From contig NW_006767449.1 of NCBI RefSeq assembly GCF_000264995.1, forward strand, positions 544,314 to 608,313: 64,000 nt of DNA, read 5' to 3'. The stretch is from Punctularia strigosozonata HHB-11173 SS5 (Eukaryota; Basidiomycota; Agaricomycetes; Corticiales; Punctulariaceae). The translations under genes and the position numbers were made by a program. The notes below the pieces were generated by a model that saw only the letters and a program-made list of their open reading frames with translations, made no database searches and was not told the DNA's origin. The first letter of the stretch is position 1. The number at the start of each line of letters is the position of its first letter. Below, piece by piece: positions 12,691 through 23,319 of the stretch.

Positions 12691-14213
12691 ATGTCCGCGA
12701 TAGAGCCACAACTTCACGCTGCTACATCGAGCGCAGCTCGTTCACCCGAACGTCGCGCATCCGCCTATGCGGGTTGGCGCGATGCAGTCGCTAGCCTTTG
12801 GAGAGAGCCCACAACAATTCATACCACTGGTGAGCATGACTATAGTTTTTCTTAGTTCGGATGAACTAGGTGCTCACTGCCACCTAGAATCACGAACCAT
12901 CCGCTGCACCCCCCGACGCCGCGCCAGTCGTCCGAAGAAACCCGCCACGCGCAGCGCGAGCTCAGAAACGAACTCGGTCTCCCGACGTTGCCAAAGAAAG
13001 TCGCAAGCGTCGTCGCGGGGACGATGTGCCGCCAGTGAAGACGACAGTATCGCGCCCATCATCGGGGCCAAGGAGAAAGCGTACCAGACGTATGGCGGCG
13101 GAAGTGCACAAGATGCGGTGCGAGGCCGAAGACGCCCGGAGACTCGTCGCGGAGACGCATGAGACGATAACGCTAGCTGCTGCCAGTGTCAAGAACCTTG
13201 TACAGGACATCGATATGATCAGCGCCCATCGCCCGACTCCAACCTTGCGCCAGGAGGCCTCGAGAAACAATGCCGTTATACCTACACCGTATGTCCACTA
13301 TTACACTATCTGATTTTCATCTGCTAACGCTACTGATATCAGCAACTATATCGATGGTGACGCCTCGCCTCAAGATCTCAGACTGCCACAACCCGCGATT
13401 CCGAAACCACCCAGTATCAAGACGGGCATCGCCGCCTCAAGACCGACACAGACCGTTGGTTCAACGGATACCTGCGGGTTATACTCCGCTACAGACAGCC
13501 GTGCTCTTGTCAAGGCCCTTTCTGACCGGGGGAACATCGGTGGTTGCACATGCCGACCGACTCTCGTACAAAGGAGACGCATCGACAAAACGAAGTTCCT
13601 GCGGCCCAAAGTTCGCATTGGCATTGACGCGCATGGTGTGCCGTTTCGAGACTGGGACGAACGTCCGTTGGAAGAGGAAGACGACGACGACGACGACGAC
13701 GCAGGTGAGATCCGATGGCACAAGCGGGAGAGCATCGTCATCTCTAAACTCTACGATCACGACCGCGGGTACGTTCTCGAGCCCACGCTGCCTGTATCGC
13801 GTCGCCCGCGACGTCGCAGGGTGTTTGCAAAGCAGTTTAGAACCCAATCTCGTCACATAACTCCGGTGGTCTTCGACGCATTGGAGGGGTGGCACGTAGA
13901 GATGGGGCGATGCGAGAACTGCCTCATCAGGGCCATGCGGTCGTTACCATTGTGGGTTGTTGGCGTGAAGTCGACCCACCACGAGGGATTTGAGGATGGG
14001 TCGCCCGTCTTCGTCAATGCCGCAAGGGACGAGATGGTCGAATGGGATGCAGACATTAGGGGATGGCGACATCTGATACTCGACTATTATCGGTGGATAC
14101 CTGTCGAAGAACTGGAGGTCAGACCCTCCGACAGCGAGGCCAATCCCAACATTGTAAACGGGACGCGTAGCGTGCCCCTCCCGCTACCGGCATGCATTTT
14201 TTACGACGATTAA
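12691..14213 (+). pseudogene. Family X copy 3, frameshifted in exon 2
   Basis: The ATG at 12691 gives MSAIEPQ; the internal ATG used by copy 4 is ATA here. Relative to copies 4 and 5, about five bases are missing early in exon 2 (near 12895), throwing the N-terminal part out of frame. Downstream the family frame is good: PRRKRTRRMAAEVHKM helix, an intron near 13289, the third-exon cysteine pair at about 13545, a GAC repeat giving a run of Asp (13680-13701), GRCENCLIRAM and WRHLILDYYRWIP, stop at 14213. It could be a recent pseudogene or be translated from an internal start. Confidence 0.65.
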
Positions 14214-14520
14214 TTATATTCTGTCTGTCGCTAGCGATCTCGTCATGTAATATTCACTGTAGAACGCACACAATCGGTTCGATGTTCCTGTGCCTTCGGC
14301 CTGATTGCGAACCTTATCAAGATGCATTCGCCTATGGGTGACCGTACATTGAGCGATCTCTCGTCATATTGATTGCCAGTTACAGCCACGGTCCTGTCTT
14401 CCAGCCCCAAGGCCCACGACACGATGCATATTAGCTTCTATGTTGATCACAGTGGCCCGGAGCCGGCGGCCTTCGATTAGCGAGATTATCGCATTCGCGG
14501 ATCTCTCTCAAGTTTCGCCA

Positions 14521-14730
14521 ACCTCAATCTCGATAGCTAGGGAAAAAGGGAACGTTAGTGGCCGGCATTGACTGCGAGGAAAAGGAGGGGCGCACATCGG
14601 TGGTATATGAGGGTATAAATCGAGTATCGCGCACGTGCAGTCGGTGATGGCATACGAGTACGGCGTGCGTATATTCAATCGTCTGAACCTTGCAAGAACC
14701 AAGACGCGAGTTGCGATCACAGACTTGCCT
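14521..14730. other. Junction between units B and C
   Basis: Sequence with no gene between the decayed spacer of unit B and the leader of unit C. It has a CTTGCAAGAACCAAGACG stretch like that preceding the unit A leader. Confidence 0.3.
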
Positions 14731-15059
14731 GAGAGATATGTCCAGGCAAGCAGATTAACACTACACGAGTCGCAGTATGCGACTCGGCTCCCGATATGTG
14801 CATGCACTATCGTGTCGTATCATATGCCTGACCGGAGGCGTTGGACGTGAAAGCGCGGTCTCGCGGAGTTCGCCTTGCTTTTACGTCGCGTGCGAATCCC
14901 CAGAAACTTGTTTGCGCCAATCTCTGAAGGGTTTTGGAGGCGTCGAGTATACTAGGGACATAGCCCCGTCAAGAAAAGTTGTACGATGCAGGCAGCAGCA
15001 GGTTGCAGAACGTTGCAACTTAAAACTCGACGGACTCTCGACGGCCCCTATGCCGTAGT

Positions 15060-15065
15060 CACGTG
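15060..15065. promoter_or_regulatory. CACGTG in unit C leader
   Basis: The site lies 164 bp before the family X start at 15230, in the context AGTCACGTGCAATTCA. Confidence 0.5.
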
Positions 15066-15229
15066 CAATTCAATAAACTTACACCGTTGATGTCTGACTT
15101 TGACTCTCTGCACAACAAGTTTACGCTACCTTCTGCGTCTCAATTGCAGCTCAATTGTGTTCTCTGAACTGTGCTAGAGTAACCGTTTCCTTACTCAACC
15201 TAATACGGCGTCCACGACTTTTGTCCGCG

Positions 15230-16748
15230 ATGGAGCCACAACTTCACGCTACCACATCGAGCGCAGCTCGTTCACCCGAACGTCGCGCATCTGCGTATGC
15301 GGGCTGGTGCGATGCAGTCACTAGCCTTCGGAGAGAGCTAAAACCGATTCATACCACTGGTGAGCATGTCGCCAATGTTTTTACTTCAAGTGAACGGGGT
15401 GCTCACCGCCACTTAGAGCCGCAAACCCGTGCATCCGCTGCACCGACCGATGCCGCGCCAGCCGTCAGAAGAAACCCGCCTCGCGCTGCGCGAGCTCAGA
15501 AACGCCATCGATCTCCCGACGTTGCCAAAGAAAATCGCAAGCGTCGTCGCGGGGACGATGCGCCACCCCTTAAAACGACAGTATCGCGCCCATCATCGGG
15601 GCCAAGGAGAAAGCGTACCAGACGTATGGCGGCGGAAGTGCATAAGATGCGATGCGAGGCCGAAGACGCCCGGAGACTCGTCGTGGAAACGCATGAGGCG
15701 ATAACGCTAGCTACTGCCAGTGTAAAGAATCTTGTACAGGACATCGATACGATCAGCGTCTATCGCCCGACTACATCCTCGCACAAGGAGGCCTCTAGGA
15801 ACGATACTGCAAACCCTACACCGTAGGTTCACAATCCACCCTTTGTTTTCTACCAGCTAATGTGATGGTATCAGCAACCATACCGGTGGTGACGCCCCGT
15901 CTCAAGACCTCAGACCCGGGCAATCCGTGAACAAGGAACCACTTGATATTGAAGCCGCCATCGCTGCCTTTAAACAGACGCAGCTGGTTGGTTCAACGAA
16001 TATATGCCGGTCGTATTCCGCTACAGACCGCCGTGCTCTGGTCAAGGCCCTTTCTGCTCTAGGGATCATCGATGGTTGCACATGCCGGCCGACTCCCGAT
16101 CAACAGAGACGCATCAACAGAACGACGACGCTGTTCCTGCGGCCTAGACCTCGCATTGGCGTCGACGCGCAGGGTGTGCCGTTCCAAGACTGGAGCGATT
16201 ACCCGATTGAAAAAGATGACAACCCGAACAAAATCCGATGGATCAAGCGAGAGAGCATCATTGAGCGTCACCTTTACGATGATAACAATAATCACAATAT
16301 AAACCACAGTCTCGAACCTACGCGGCCGGTAGCGCTGTATCCGCGACGTCGCAGGACGTTCGCGAAGCAGCCCGAAATCCAATTTCGACACATCCCTCCG
16401 CATATCCTCGATACGCTGGAAGCGTGGCACTTAGAGTTGGGGCGATGCGGGGATTGCATCGTTAGGGCCATGCGGTCGTTCCCGTTGTGGATTGTGGGCG
16501 TGAAGTCGACCTTGCCGGAGGGATATGAGTATGGAGCGCCTATTTTCGTCAACGCCGGGAAGAACGAGATAATCGAATGGGACGACGATATTAGGAGCTG
16601 GCGACATTCAGTACTCGATAATTATCGGTGGATACCTGCTGAGGAACTGGAGGTCAGACCCTCAGACAGAGCGGCCGATCCCAACATTGTAAATGGGACG
16701 GTTAAGGTGCCCATCCCGCTACCGGGTTGGATTCCCTCCGAGGGTTGA
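15230..16748 (+). CDS. Family X copy 4, apparently intact; unknown function
   Basis: Three exons give about 469 residues. Exon 1 starts MEPQLHATTSSAARS at 15230 and ends at 15359. Intron 1 is 15360-15416 (57 bp). Exon 2 (to 15822) is Ala/Arg/Pro-rich with RKRRRGDD and PRRKRTRR, likely nuclear signals, then a charged helix (AAEVHKMRCEAEDARRLV). Intron 2 is 15823-15874. Exon 3 has the CTCRPT pair, RPRPRIGVDAQGVPFQDW, a basic RRRRTFAKQ patch, GRCGDCIVRAMRS (second Cys pair), FPLWIVGVKS and SWRHSVLDNYRWIPAEEL. The two Cys pairs could bind a metal, which is inference. The reading frame is open across the predicted joins. Family Y copy 1 begins 850 bp downstream on the same strand. Confidence 0.75.
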
Positions 16749-17369
16749 ATATGTTCTTTCTGCTGCGAGCGTTACTGTCATGCAATATCGTAGACCCAGC
16801 TGTACACAATTGAAACAACCTGGACTGTCGATGTAGGTTCGTAAACCGCCTTTATCCCTTCAAGCAGACGGTCGTTCTGGCGCGGCCTGCTGCCTATTGG
16901 GGAGTTTGGGACGAGCCCAGCGTTACATAATCCCATCGCCAATTCATTCCCTCCTCGGATGACTGCCAGCTGCAGCGAGTCACCTATCCTTCGGCGCCAA
17001 AGCCCCCGTTGCAGATCAGTTTCTACGTCGATATCATGGTCCAAAGCCGGCGCCCACGGCGCATCGTTCACTGTATCACCATTTGCGAAGATCTCCCCGG
17101 TTCCCTACGTTCAGCACAGGTGGCCGAGATCCAAGCACAGCGATGGAAAGACAGATTGTTCAGAGATATGCTATACAGCACTAGCGCCGCGAATGCTGCA
17201 CCTACTGCCTATCGAGAGTATGCCAGGGGAGGTCAAGAAAGCTCGTGAGTGTCTCAATAGAATGCTGTCGCATTGTCGGTACGCACTCAGCTCGACAACC
17301 CACAGCGCTGCATCGTTCGGTACATCAGTCGAATCAGCTCAATACTACCCACCGCGCGCCACCCAGCCT

Positions 17370-17429
17370 CTTGGACAAGGCCACCACGTCTTGGACAAGG
17401 CCACCGCGTCTTGGACAAGGCCACCACGA
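17370..17429 (+). repeat. Tandem repeat, 3 x 20 bp
   Basis: Three near-identical copies of CTTGGACAAGGCCACCACGT lie about 170 bp before the Y start. Units D (near 23130) and E (near 31890, minus) carry single related copies (CTTGGACAATGCCACCAC-like). Confidence 0.85.
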
Positions 17430-17532
17430 TCGCGACCACGCTCGCTAAACGCCACCCGTGATTGTCCTGTGGAAGAGGGCACAACAGGCCATGAAGGACG
17501 TGCGGCCCTAGGCATTGCAACGTCCCTGGACG

Positions 17533-17538
17533 TATAAA
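17533..17538 (+). promoter_or_regulatory. TATA box of family Y copy 1
   Basis: TATAAA is followed by GGAGCGCG, 60 bp before the ATG at 17598. The same TATAAAGGAGCGCG stands before the other two Y genes. Confidence 0.65.
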
Positions 17539-17597
17539 GGAGCGCGATCCGGCGTGTTTCGGTTGCCGCTGTAACCCGTAACCTTCCAGCCACGAAC

Positions 17598-20500
17598 ATG
17601 GCATCCGAACCGTATATCACCCCGGAACGTCCGGAGCTCCTCCAAACTCCTGACTATATACACACCAAAGAGTCACTTCTTCAGAACTGGAATGGTGCCT
17701 ACCTGCACTCTTACGGGGGAGGCTTCCCCGATGTGACGTTCGCATCGGGTCCAAGCAAGTGGTCCATCTACCGCAGTGGTGAATTTCGAAGGCCCCGCGC
17801 CGAGCCGAGTCCAGGTGAGTGAAGTCTACATGTGAATGCAACTGGGTTTTCACGGATGGTGGTAATTCAGTGAAAACCCGACTTCCCGTTCTGGCTGAAG
17901 TTGAGAGAGTATCTGATAGAGGTCGGGAAATAATGACGATCACCAGGATTGCGAGGTCTGCCAAGATATATGTGCGTGCAACCCACCTCCGTTTCTTATC
18001 GGAGTCTGACCAACCGCACAGGTCAATGGCCAATCGTTAGAGCTCGATGTTCCCTTCCCATTGTCAGAGAACGCAATCGTCCTCATTGACGGCCTAAGTG
18101 CGCAAGCGTTTTTTAGGAATAACTCGTGGCTCATGTATGCTGTCCCTCCGTCAGAATATGCATACCGCAGTCTTGAGAAGGTTCACGCCCCATCTCAATA
18201 TGGCCTCGTCAAGTCGCAGGTTGCTATTGGAGGTCAAGGGGGTGAGTAGTAGCAGTACCCAGTTGTGATCTTCGCTTACCGGCCTTCCAGACATCGCGGC
18301 CGCAGCGTTTCAGGTTGGCCAGGGGGCGAGAATGAGTTGCGCTGTGGCACTTCAGCGTCTCACCGTGCGACCCACTCACGTGAACCAGATCGCCATGCAA
18401 CTGAGCGTTTGGAAGAACTTTCGCCATCCAAACATAACGCCCTTTCTGTCCTGGTATGCCGAAGATATCGCCGACGACGACGAGATCGGACCAACCACGA
18501 CAGCCAAAGCATCCATGCTCATTCGTCAGTGCATGAACCTCACTGTGTTAGAACGTGCCTTGGGACTAATATTGCCCAAGGCGTGGTTACACCTGTAGTG
18601 CTCTTCCATATCGACGTCCGTCACGACAAGCTGAGGCGAACCACGCGACAACGGGTCTAGCAGGCTGGCATGTGGCAAACCGGACGAACCAGCGACGATG
18701 GTGCCCTCGCTCCGAACGTCCACCTCCGCTTCAGAAACCTGGCTACGGGCAGCCAGCGCGTCATGCACATATCCCCAATCCGGGACAGGAGCGGCGACGC
18801 CGTCGCCAGGCCAAACTGTCGCATCGCGGGAAAGGTCGGATTGGGGGGTAACGGAGCGAGTCCAGGGGCGATCTTGACCAGCCTCATCGATGGCCGCGCC
18901 GCCGTCGCTTTCAGCGTCGTAATCAGTTTCGCCCTCGGCGTCGGCGCTGCTTCCCCTCTCGCTCGCCGTTCTTGCTACAATGCCGTTCGGAACATCGACG
19001 CCGCGCACCCTCATGCGACCGCGAACGTCCACGCTGCTCTTCATGATCGCTTCGCCGTCGACGATCACGTCTTGGCCCACGTCCAACTTGCCCTGCACGT
19101 CCACATCGCCCACCACGTCCATGTCGCCGTTCAACTTAACGTTGCCAGTGACAAGGACGTCGCCCCGAACGACGAGGTTCCCGCTGACCACCAGATTGCC
19201 AGGGATGTGCCAATCTCCGTTGTAATGACGCCCGCGATAAGGTTCGACGTCATCACCGTCATGAACGGGAATCTGGTCGTTGGCGCCGTGTTCCTTGACC
19301 TCGCTGTGGTCCTCGTCGCTATGATCGGAAACATCGCGGTCCGTCGATTGGTAGGAGTCTGCCTCGTTGTCGTCCTCGTCGCCGCCTTGATTACTGCTAT
19401 TTTCGGAAACATGATCGCGTTCCGTCGATTGATAGGACTCGGTATCTGACACAGAGGAGGTCTCCATCGATTCCTGCTCTGTTTCGATGTGCTTTCTTGA
19501 GAGGAGGTCGGCGACCAGGGGGTCATTATAGGAGAGCATGTCCAGGAGTTGATTGTTGATCATCCATGGGTCATTGCGTGCAGACACAAGGGTCGCGCGC
19601 TCTGCGCAGGACTCCTTGAGTAAGCTTCTCAACAGCTCCTCAGCTAAATATATACGTTAGCGCCCACAACCTCGTACCATAGACGAGAAAGGATTACCCG
19701 AATGAGGATTGCCAGGTTCCTTGATATCTCCCATATTGACTTTGTCAATCCGCGACTTCCTGGCCCGAATTTGTTGCTCGAAAGTGGCACGGGCATGGGA
19801 TTGCGGGATCTTGAACGGTTCCTTAGCAAACATCCTGAAAAATCGGCATTATTTCCCGATGATTTCAACGATGAGGGTGTATACTCACACATAGAACAAG
19901 ATCGCTCCGACCCCGAACGCCTCGCTGGACGCGTTGTAGTGATGGCTCAGGACCTCTGGTGGAGCCCAAGCAGCGGTTCCTTCCTGGGGCTGTAGGCAGA
20001 ATTAGGTCGCGATGCTAAATCACGGTGAGCATTCGTACATATGGACGCTGGTCATCTTTCGGCTTAAGGACGGACTTGCTGAAGTCGCATAATTTGACTG
20101 TGATCGCATCGAGAGATTTGTCGAATACAAGAACGTTCTGTGTGATATCACCATGAGACGTTGCGAACAGCAGCAACGAAGACCAGGAACGTACCGCGGG
20201 CTTGACATCGCGATGGAATATGCCTCTGAAATGGATGTACTATGGAAAACGATTTAGCCCTTGCACCGGATTGGTGTGCGATAAATCTACCTCAAGGCCG
20301 TCGATGATCTGCTTCAGGACGATGCGAGCGAACTCTGGGGCTATAGACGGGTTCGTTGTCAGCGACAATGACTTCTACGGATGTGGCACGACTCACATAG
20401 CGATCCCTTACTTTTGACATATTGGTCTAGATCACCGTACCGCGGTCGGCGCGTCCGGGACAGGATATGGATACATCAAGGGCCGACGTCTCTGGGGTAG

Positions 20501-20694
20501 CGGGCCTCGTCACGTCGCCCGCAGACAAGGCTCCCCGACGTTCTACACGTCAGGCAGCTCGTGCCCAACGAGGCGAGGCGGTTGGGAACGATACGGCCGA
20601 AGACTCGGAGGGCGAGACGGCCGGTACCGATAACAAGCGAAGCAAGGCGACGCGCCCTGGTGCATACAAGAAATTTAAGACCGGGAAGGAGTGA
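17598..20694 (+). pseudogene. Family Y copy 1: kinase-like gene interrupted by an inverted segment
   Basis: From ATG 17598 (MASEPYITPERPELL) the N-terminal domain and the kinase N-lobe read normally to about 18597 through several introns: VPFPLSENAIVLIDGLSA, then VGQGARMSCAVALQRLTV and HPNITPF. The expected VAIK lysine is Gln (VALQ). From about 18600 to 20443 the rest of the kinase domain, the acidic linker and the beta-solenoid are present but on the opposite strand. The last part (20467-20694, ending RPGAYKKFKTGKE) is again on the plus strand. As arranged, it cannot encode the full protein. On its own strand the inverted segment retains HRDVKPA|N and DFS. Confidence 0.8.
18600..20443 (-). 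other. Inverted 1.84-kb segment inside family Y copy 1
   Basis: Read on the minus strand it holds, in order, the kinase C-lobe exons (HRDVKP near 20210, CDFSKS near 20080, TAAWAPPEV near 19970), the final-exon start (ELLRSLLKESCAERA near 19640), the acidic linker with two SYQSTERD motifs, and the solenoid (near 19210-18985). Both junctions fall where a few bases (GC/GG) could be shared between the joined sequences. Confidence 0.85.
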
Positions 20695-21265
20695 CATACA
20701 TCTCAATGATAGCCGAACGGAACGCTCGTTTCCTTTTCTCCTTCTCTTTGGCTTTCCCACTCGCCCCTCTTCCTATAAACTGGACACACGGACTTGTCCG
20801 ACACTCCTTCTCAAAACTTAAGACGGCCGTTCATGTATCTGGTATACGATAGGTCTTTGATCCAAATCAAATCCGCGTTGTCCACCCAATGAATGAGTCT
20901 GGCAGAGGCCTCACGGGGGCGTTGAGAACAAATGAAATTCACCTGTGCGCTCGCTCGAAGGCTGAGAGATATGGCCAGGTAAGCGGCTTCACACTGACGA
21001 GTCGCAGTATGCGAGTCGGCTCCCAATATATGCCTGCACTACTGTGTTGTGTCAGATGCCTCACCGGTTCTGCGGACGGAACGGCGGCGCGGTCTCGCTG
21101 AATTCGTCTTGCTTTGATGTCGCGTGCGTATTTCCGGGAACTTTCATGCGCCAATCTTTGGAGAATTTTGACGGCGTCGAGCATACTAGGGACATAGTGA
21201 GATATCTAGCTGCACGATCAGGACGTTGCAACCCGACGGCCTCGGCGCCGCCTATATGCGGTAGT

Positions 21266-21271
21266 CACGTG
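21266..21271. promoter_or_regulatory. CACGTG in unit D leader
   Basis: The site lies 155 bp before the family X start at 21427, in the context AGTCACGTGCAACTCA. Confidence 0.5.
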
Positions 21272-21426
21272 CAACTCAATGAACTTACACCGTTGATGTC
21301 TGACTTTGACTCTCTGCACAACAACTTAACGGTACCTTCTGCGTCTCATTTGCAGCTTGACTGTGTTCTCTGAACTGTGCTAGAGTAACCGTTTCCTTAC
21401 TCAACTTAAAACGGCGTCCACGACTT

Positions 21427-22945
21427 ATGTCCGCGATGGAGCCACAACCTCACACTACCACATCGAGCGCAGCTCGTTCACCCGAACGTCGTGCATCTGC
21501 GTATGCGGGCTGGTGCGATGCAGTCACCAGCCTTCGGAGAGAGCTAAAACCTATTCATACCACTGGTGAGCATGATACCATCGTTTCTTAGTCTAAGTGA
21601 ACGAGGTGCTCACCGCCACCTAGAACCACGAACCGGTGCATCCGCTGCACCGACCGACGCCGCGCCAGCCGTCCGAAGAAACCCGCCTCGCGCCGCGCGA
21701 GCTCAGAAACGACCTCGATCTCCCGACATTGCCAAAGAAAGTCGCAAGCGTCGTCGCGCGGACGATGTGCCGCCAGTGAAGACGACAGTATCGCGCCCAT
21801 CATCGGGGCCAAGGAGAAAGCGTACCAGACGTATGGCGGCGGAAGTGCATAAGATGCGGTGCGAGGCCGAAGACGCCCGGAGACTCGTCGCGGAGACGCA
21901 TGAGACGATAACGCTAGCTGCTGCCAGTGTTAAGAACCTTGTACAGGACATCAATATGATCAGCATCTCTCGCCCGACTGCATCCTCACGCGAGGAGGTC
22001 TCGAGGAGCGATACGGTTAAACCTACACCGTATGTCCACCATCGCACTATCTGATTTTCACTTGCTAACGCTACTGATATCAGCAACCATATCGGTGGTG
22101 ACGCCTCGCTTCAAGATCTCAGACCTATACAATCCGCGATCCAGAATCCACCCAATGTCAAGACCGGCATTGCTGCCTCAAGAGCGACACATTTGGTTGG
22201 TTCAAAGAATACCGGCGGGTCACACTCCGTTACAGACCGCCGTGCTTCTGTCAAGGCCCTTCCGGACCTGGGGAACATCGGTGGTTGCACATGCCGACCA
22301 ACTCGCGTTCAACGGAGACGCATCGCCAAAACGAAATTTCTGCGGCCCAGACCTCGCGTTGGCGTCGATTCGCAGGGTCTACCGTTTCGAGACTGGACCG
22401 AATACCCGTTGGAAGAAGATGACAACCCAAATGAGATCCGATGGCTCAAGCGAGAGAGCATCGTCGAGTGTGAGCTCTACTATGACAACCGGAACGGAGG
22501 CCACGCCATCGAGGCCACGCTGCCTGTATCGCGCTGTCCGCGACGCCGCAGGGTGTTTGCAAAGCAGCCCAGAACCCAATTTCGAAACATCCCTCCGCAG
22601 GTTTTCGACGCGTTGGAAGGGTGGCACGTAGAGATGGGGCGATGTGAGAAGTGCCTCACCAGGGCTATGCGCTCGTTACCATTGTGGGTTGTTGGCGTGA
22701 CGTCGACCCGTCACGAGGGATTTGAGGATGGGTCGCCTGTCTTCGTCAATGCCGCAAGGGACGAGATGGTCGAATGGGATGAAGACATTAGGGGATGGCG
22801 ACATCTGGTACTCGACTATTATCGGTGGGTGCCTGTCGAAGAACTGGAGGTCAGACCCTCAGACAGCGAAGCCGATCCCAACATCGTAAACGGGACGTGT
22901 AGCGAACCCATCCCGCTACAGGCATGGATTACTTACGACGATTAA
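21427..22945 (+). CDS. Family X copy 5, apparently intact; unknown function
   Basis: The start is MSAMEPQ at 21427 (or the second Met at 21436). Introns at 21566-21623 (58 bp, GTGAGC...CTAG) and 22030-22083 (54 bp, with GCTAACGC as branch site) leave 469 codons in one frame. Exon 2 has RKRRRADD and PRRKRTRR basic clusters and the helix AAEVHKMRCEAEDARRLV. Exon 3 has GGCTCRPTRVQRRR, RPRPRVGVDSQGLPFRDW, CPRRRRVFAKQ, GRCEKCLTRAMRSLPLWVV and WRHLVLDYYRWVPVEEL, ending at 22945. Family Y copy 2 starts 375 bp downstream. Confidence 0.78.
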
Positions 22946-23319
22946 CCATATTCTGTCTGTCGCGAGCGGTATCGTCATGTAATACTCATTGTAGATTTCA
23001 TACACAATCGTTCAACGTCGAAGACTGGATTGTGCCTGCGCAGCCGCACAGAATGTTTACGATCGCGTCGTCGGTATGTACTCAATCCATAGGATTCAGC
23101 GCTGCAGTAGAAATCATCTTTGCCACGCAGCTTCTTGGACAATGCCACCACCACCATCACGACTTCGAACTCCACCCCCGATTGCATTGTGGACACAATC
23201 AGAGACAAGGCCACCGTAAATATGTGGCCCTCGGCAATGCAACGTCGCCAGGCCTATAAAGGAGCGCGAGTTTGTCTCTCTCGTTTGCTACTGCATCCTC
23301 CAACATCCCAGCTACGAAC
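22946..23319. other. X-Y spacer of unit D with Y promoter
   Basis: No gene. It includes CTTGGACAATGCCACCACC near 23128-23146 and the TATA box at 23255. Confidence 0.5.
23255..23260 (+). promoter_or_regulatory. TATA box of family Y copy 2
   Basis: TATAAAGGAGCGCG lies 60 bp before the MASEPYL start at 23320. Confidence 0.65.

Larger units (their letters stand above)
12030..14520 (+). repeat. Array unit B: boundary segment, leader and family X copy 3
   Basis: It begins with the unit-boundary sequence (TCCTTCACAAAACTTA...GTTCATGTATCTAGTATA) that elsewhere follows family Y, then the leader with CACGTG, then family X. The DNA after the X stop (14214-14520) resembles the X-Y spacers of units D and C, but no Y gene is present. 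Confidence 0.75.
16749..17597. other. X-Y spacer of unit C with Y promoter
   Basis: No gene is seen. It contains the 20-bp tandem repeat (17370-17429) and the Y TATA box. The spacer is more than twice as long as the one in unit D. Confidence 0.5.
14731..20815 (+). repeat. Array unit C: leader, family X copy 4 and family Y copy 1
   Basis: A full-length unit of about 6 kb: leader (14731-15229), X (15230-16748), an 850-bp spacer, Y (17598-20694) and the boundary sequence. The Y gene has an internal inverted segment. Confidence 0.8.

Noticed and set aside
17370-17429. CRISPR-like repeat
   Set aside because: Directly adjacent 20-bp units with no spacers in a eukaryotic genome; a simple tandem repeat.
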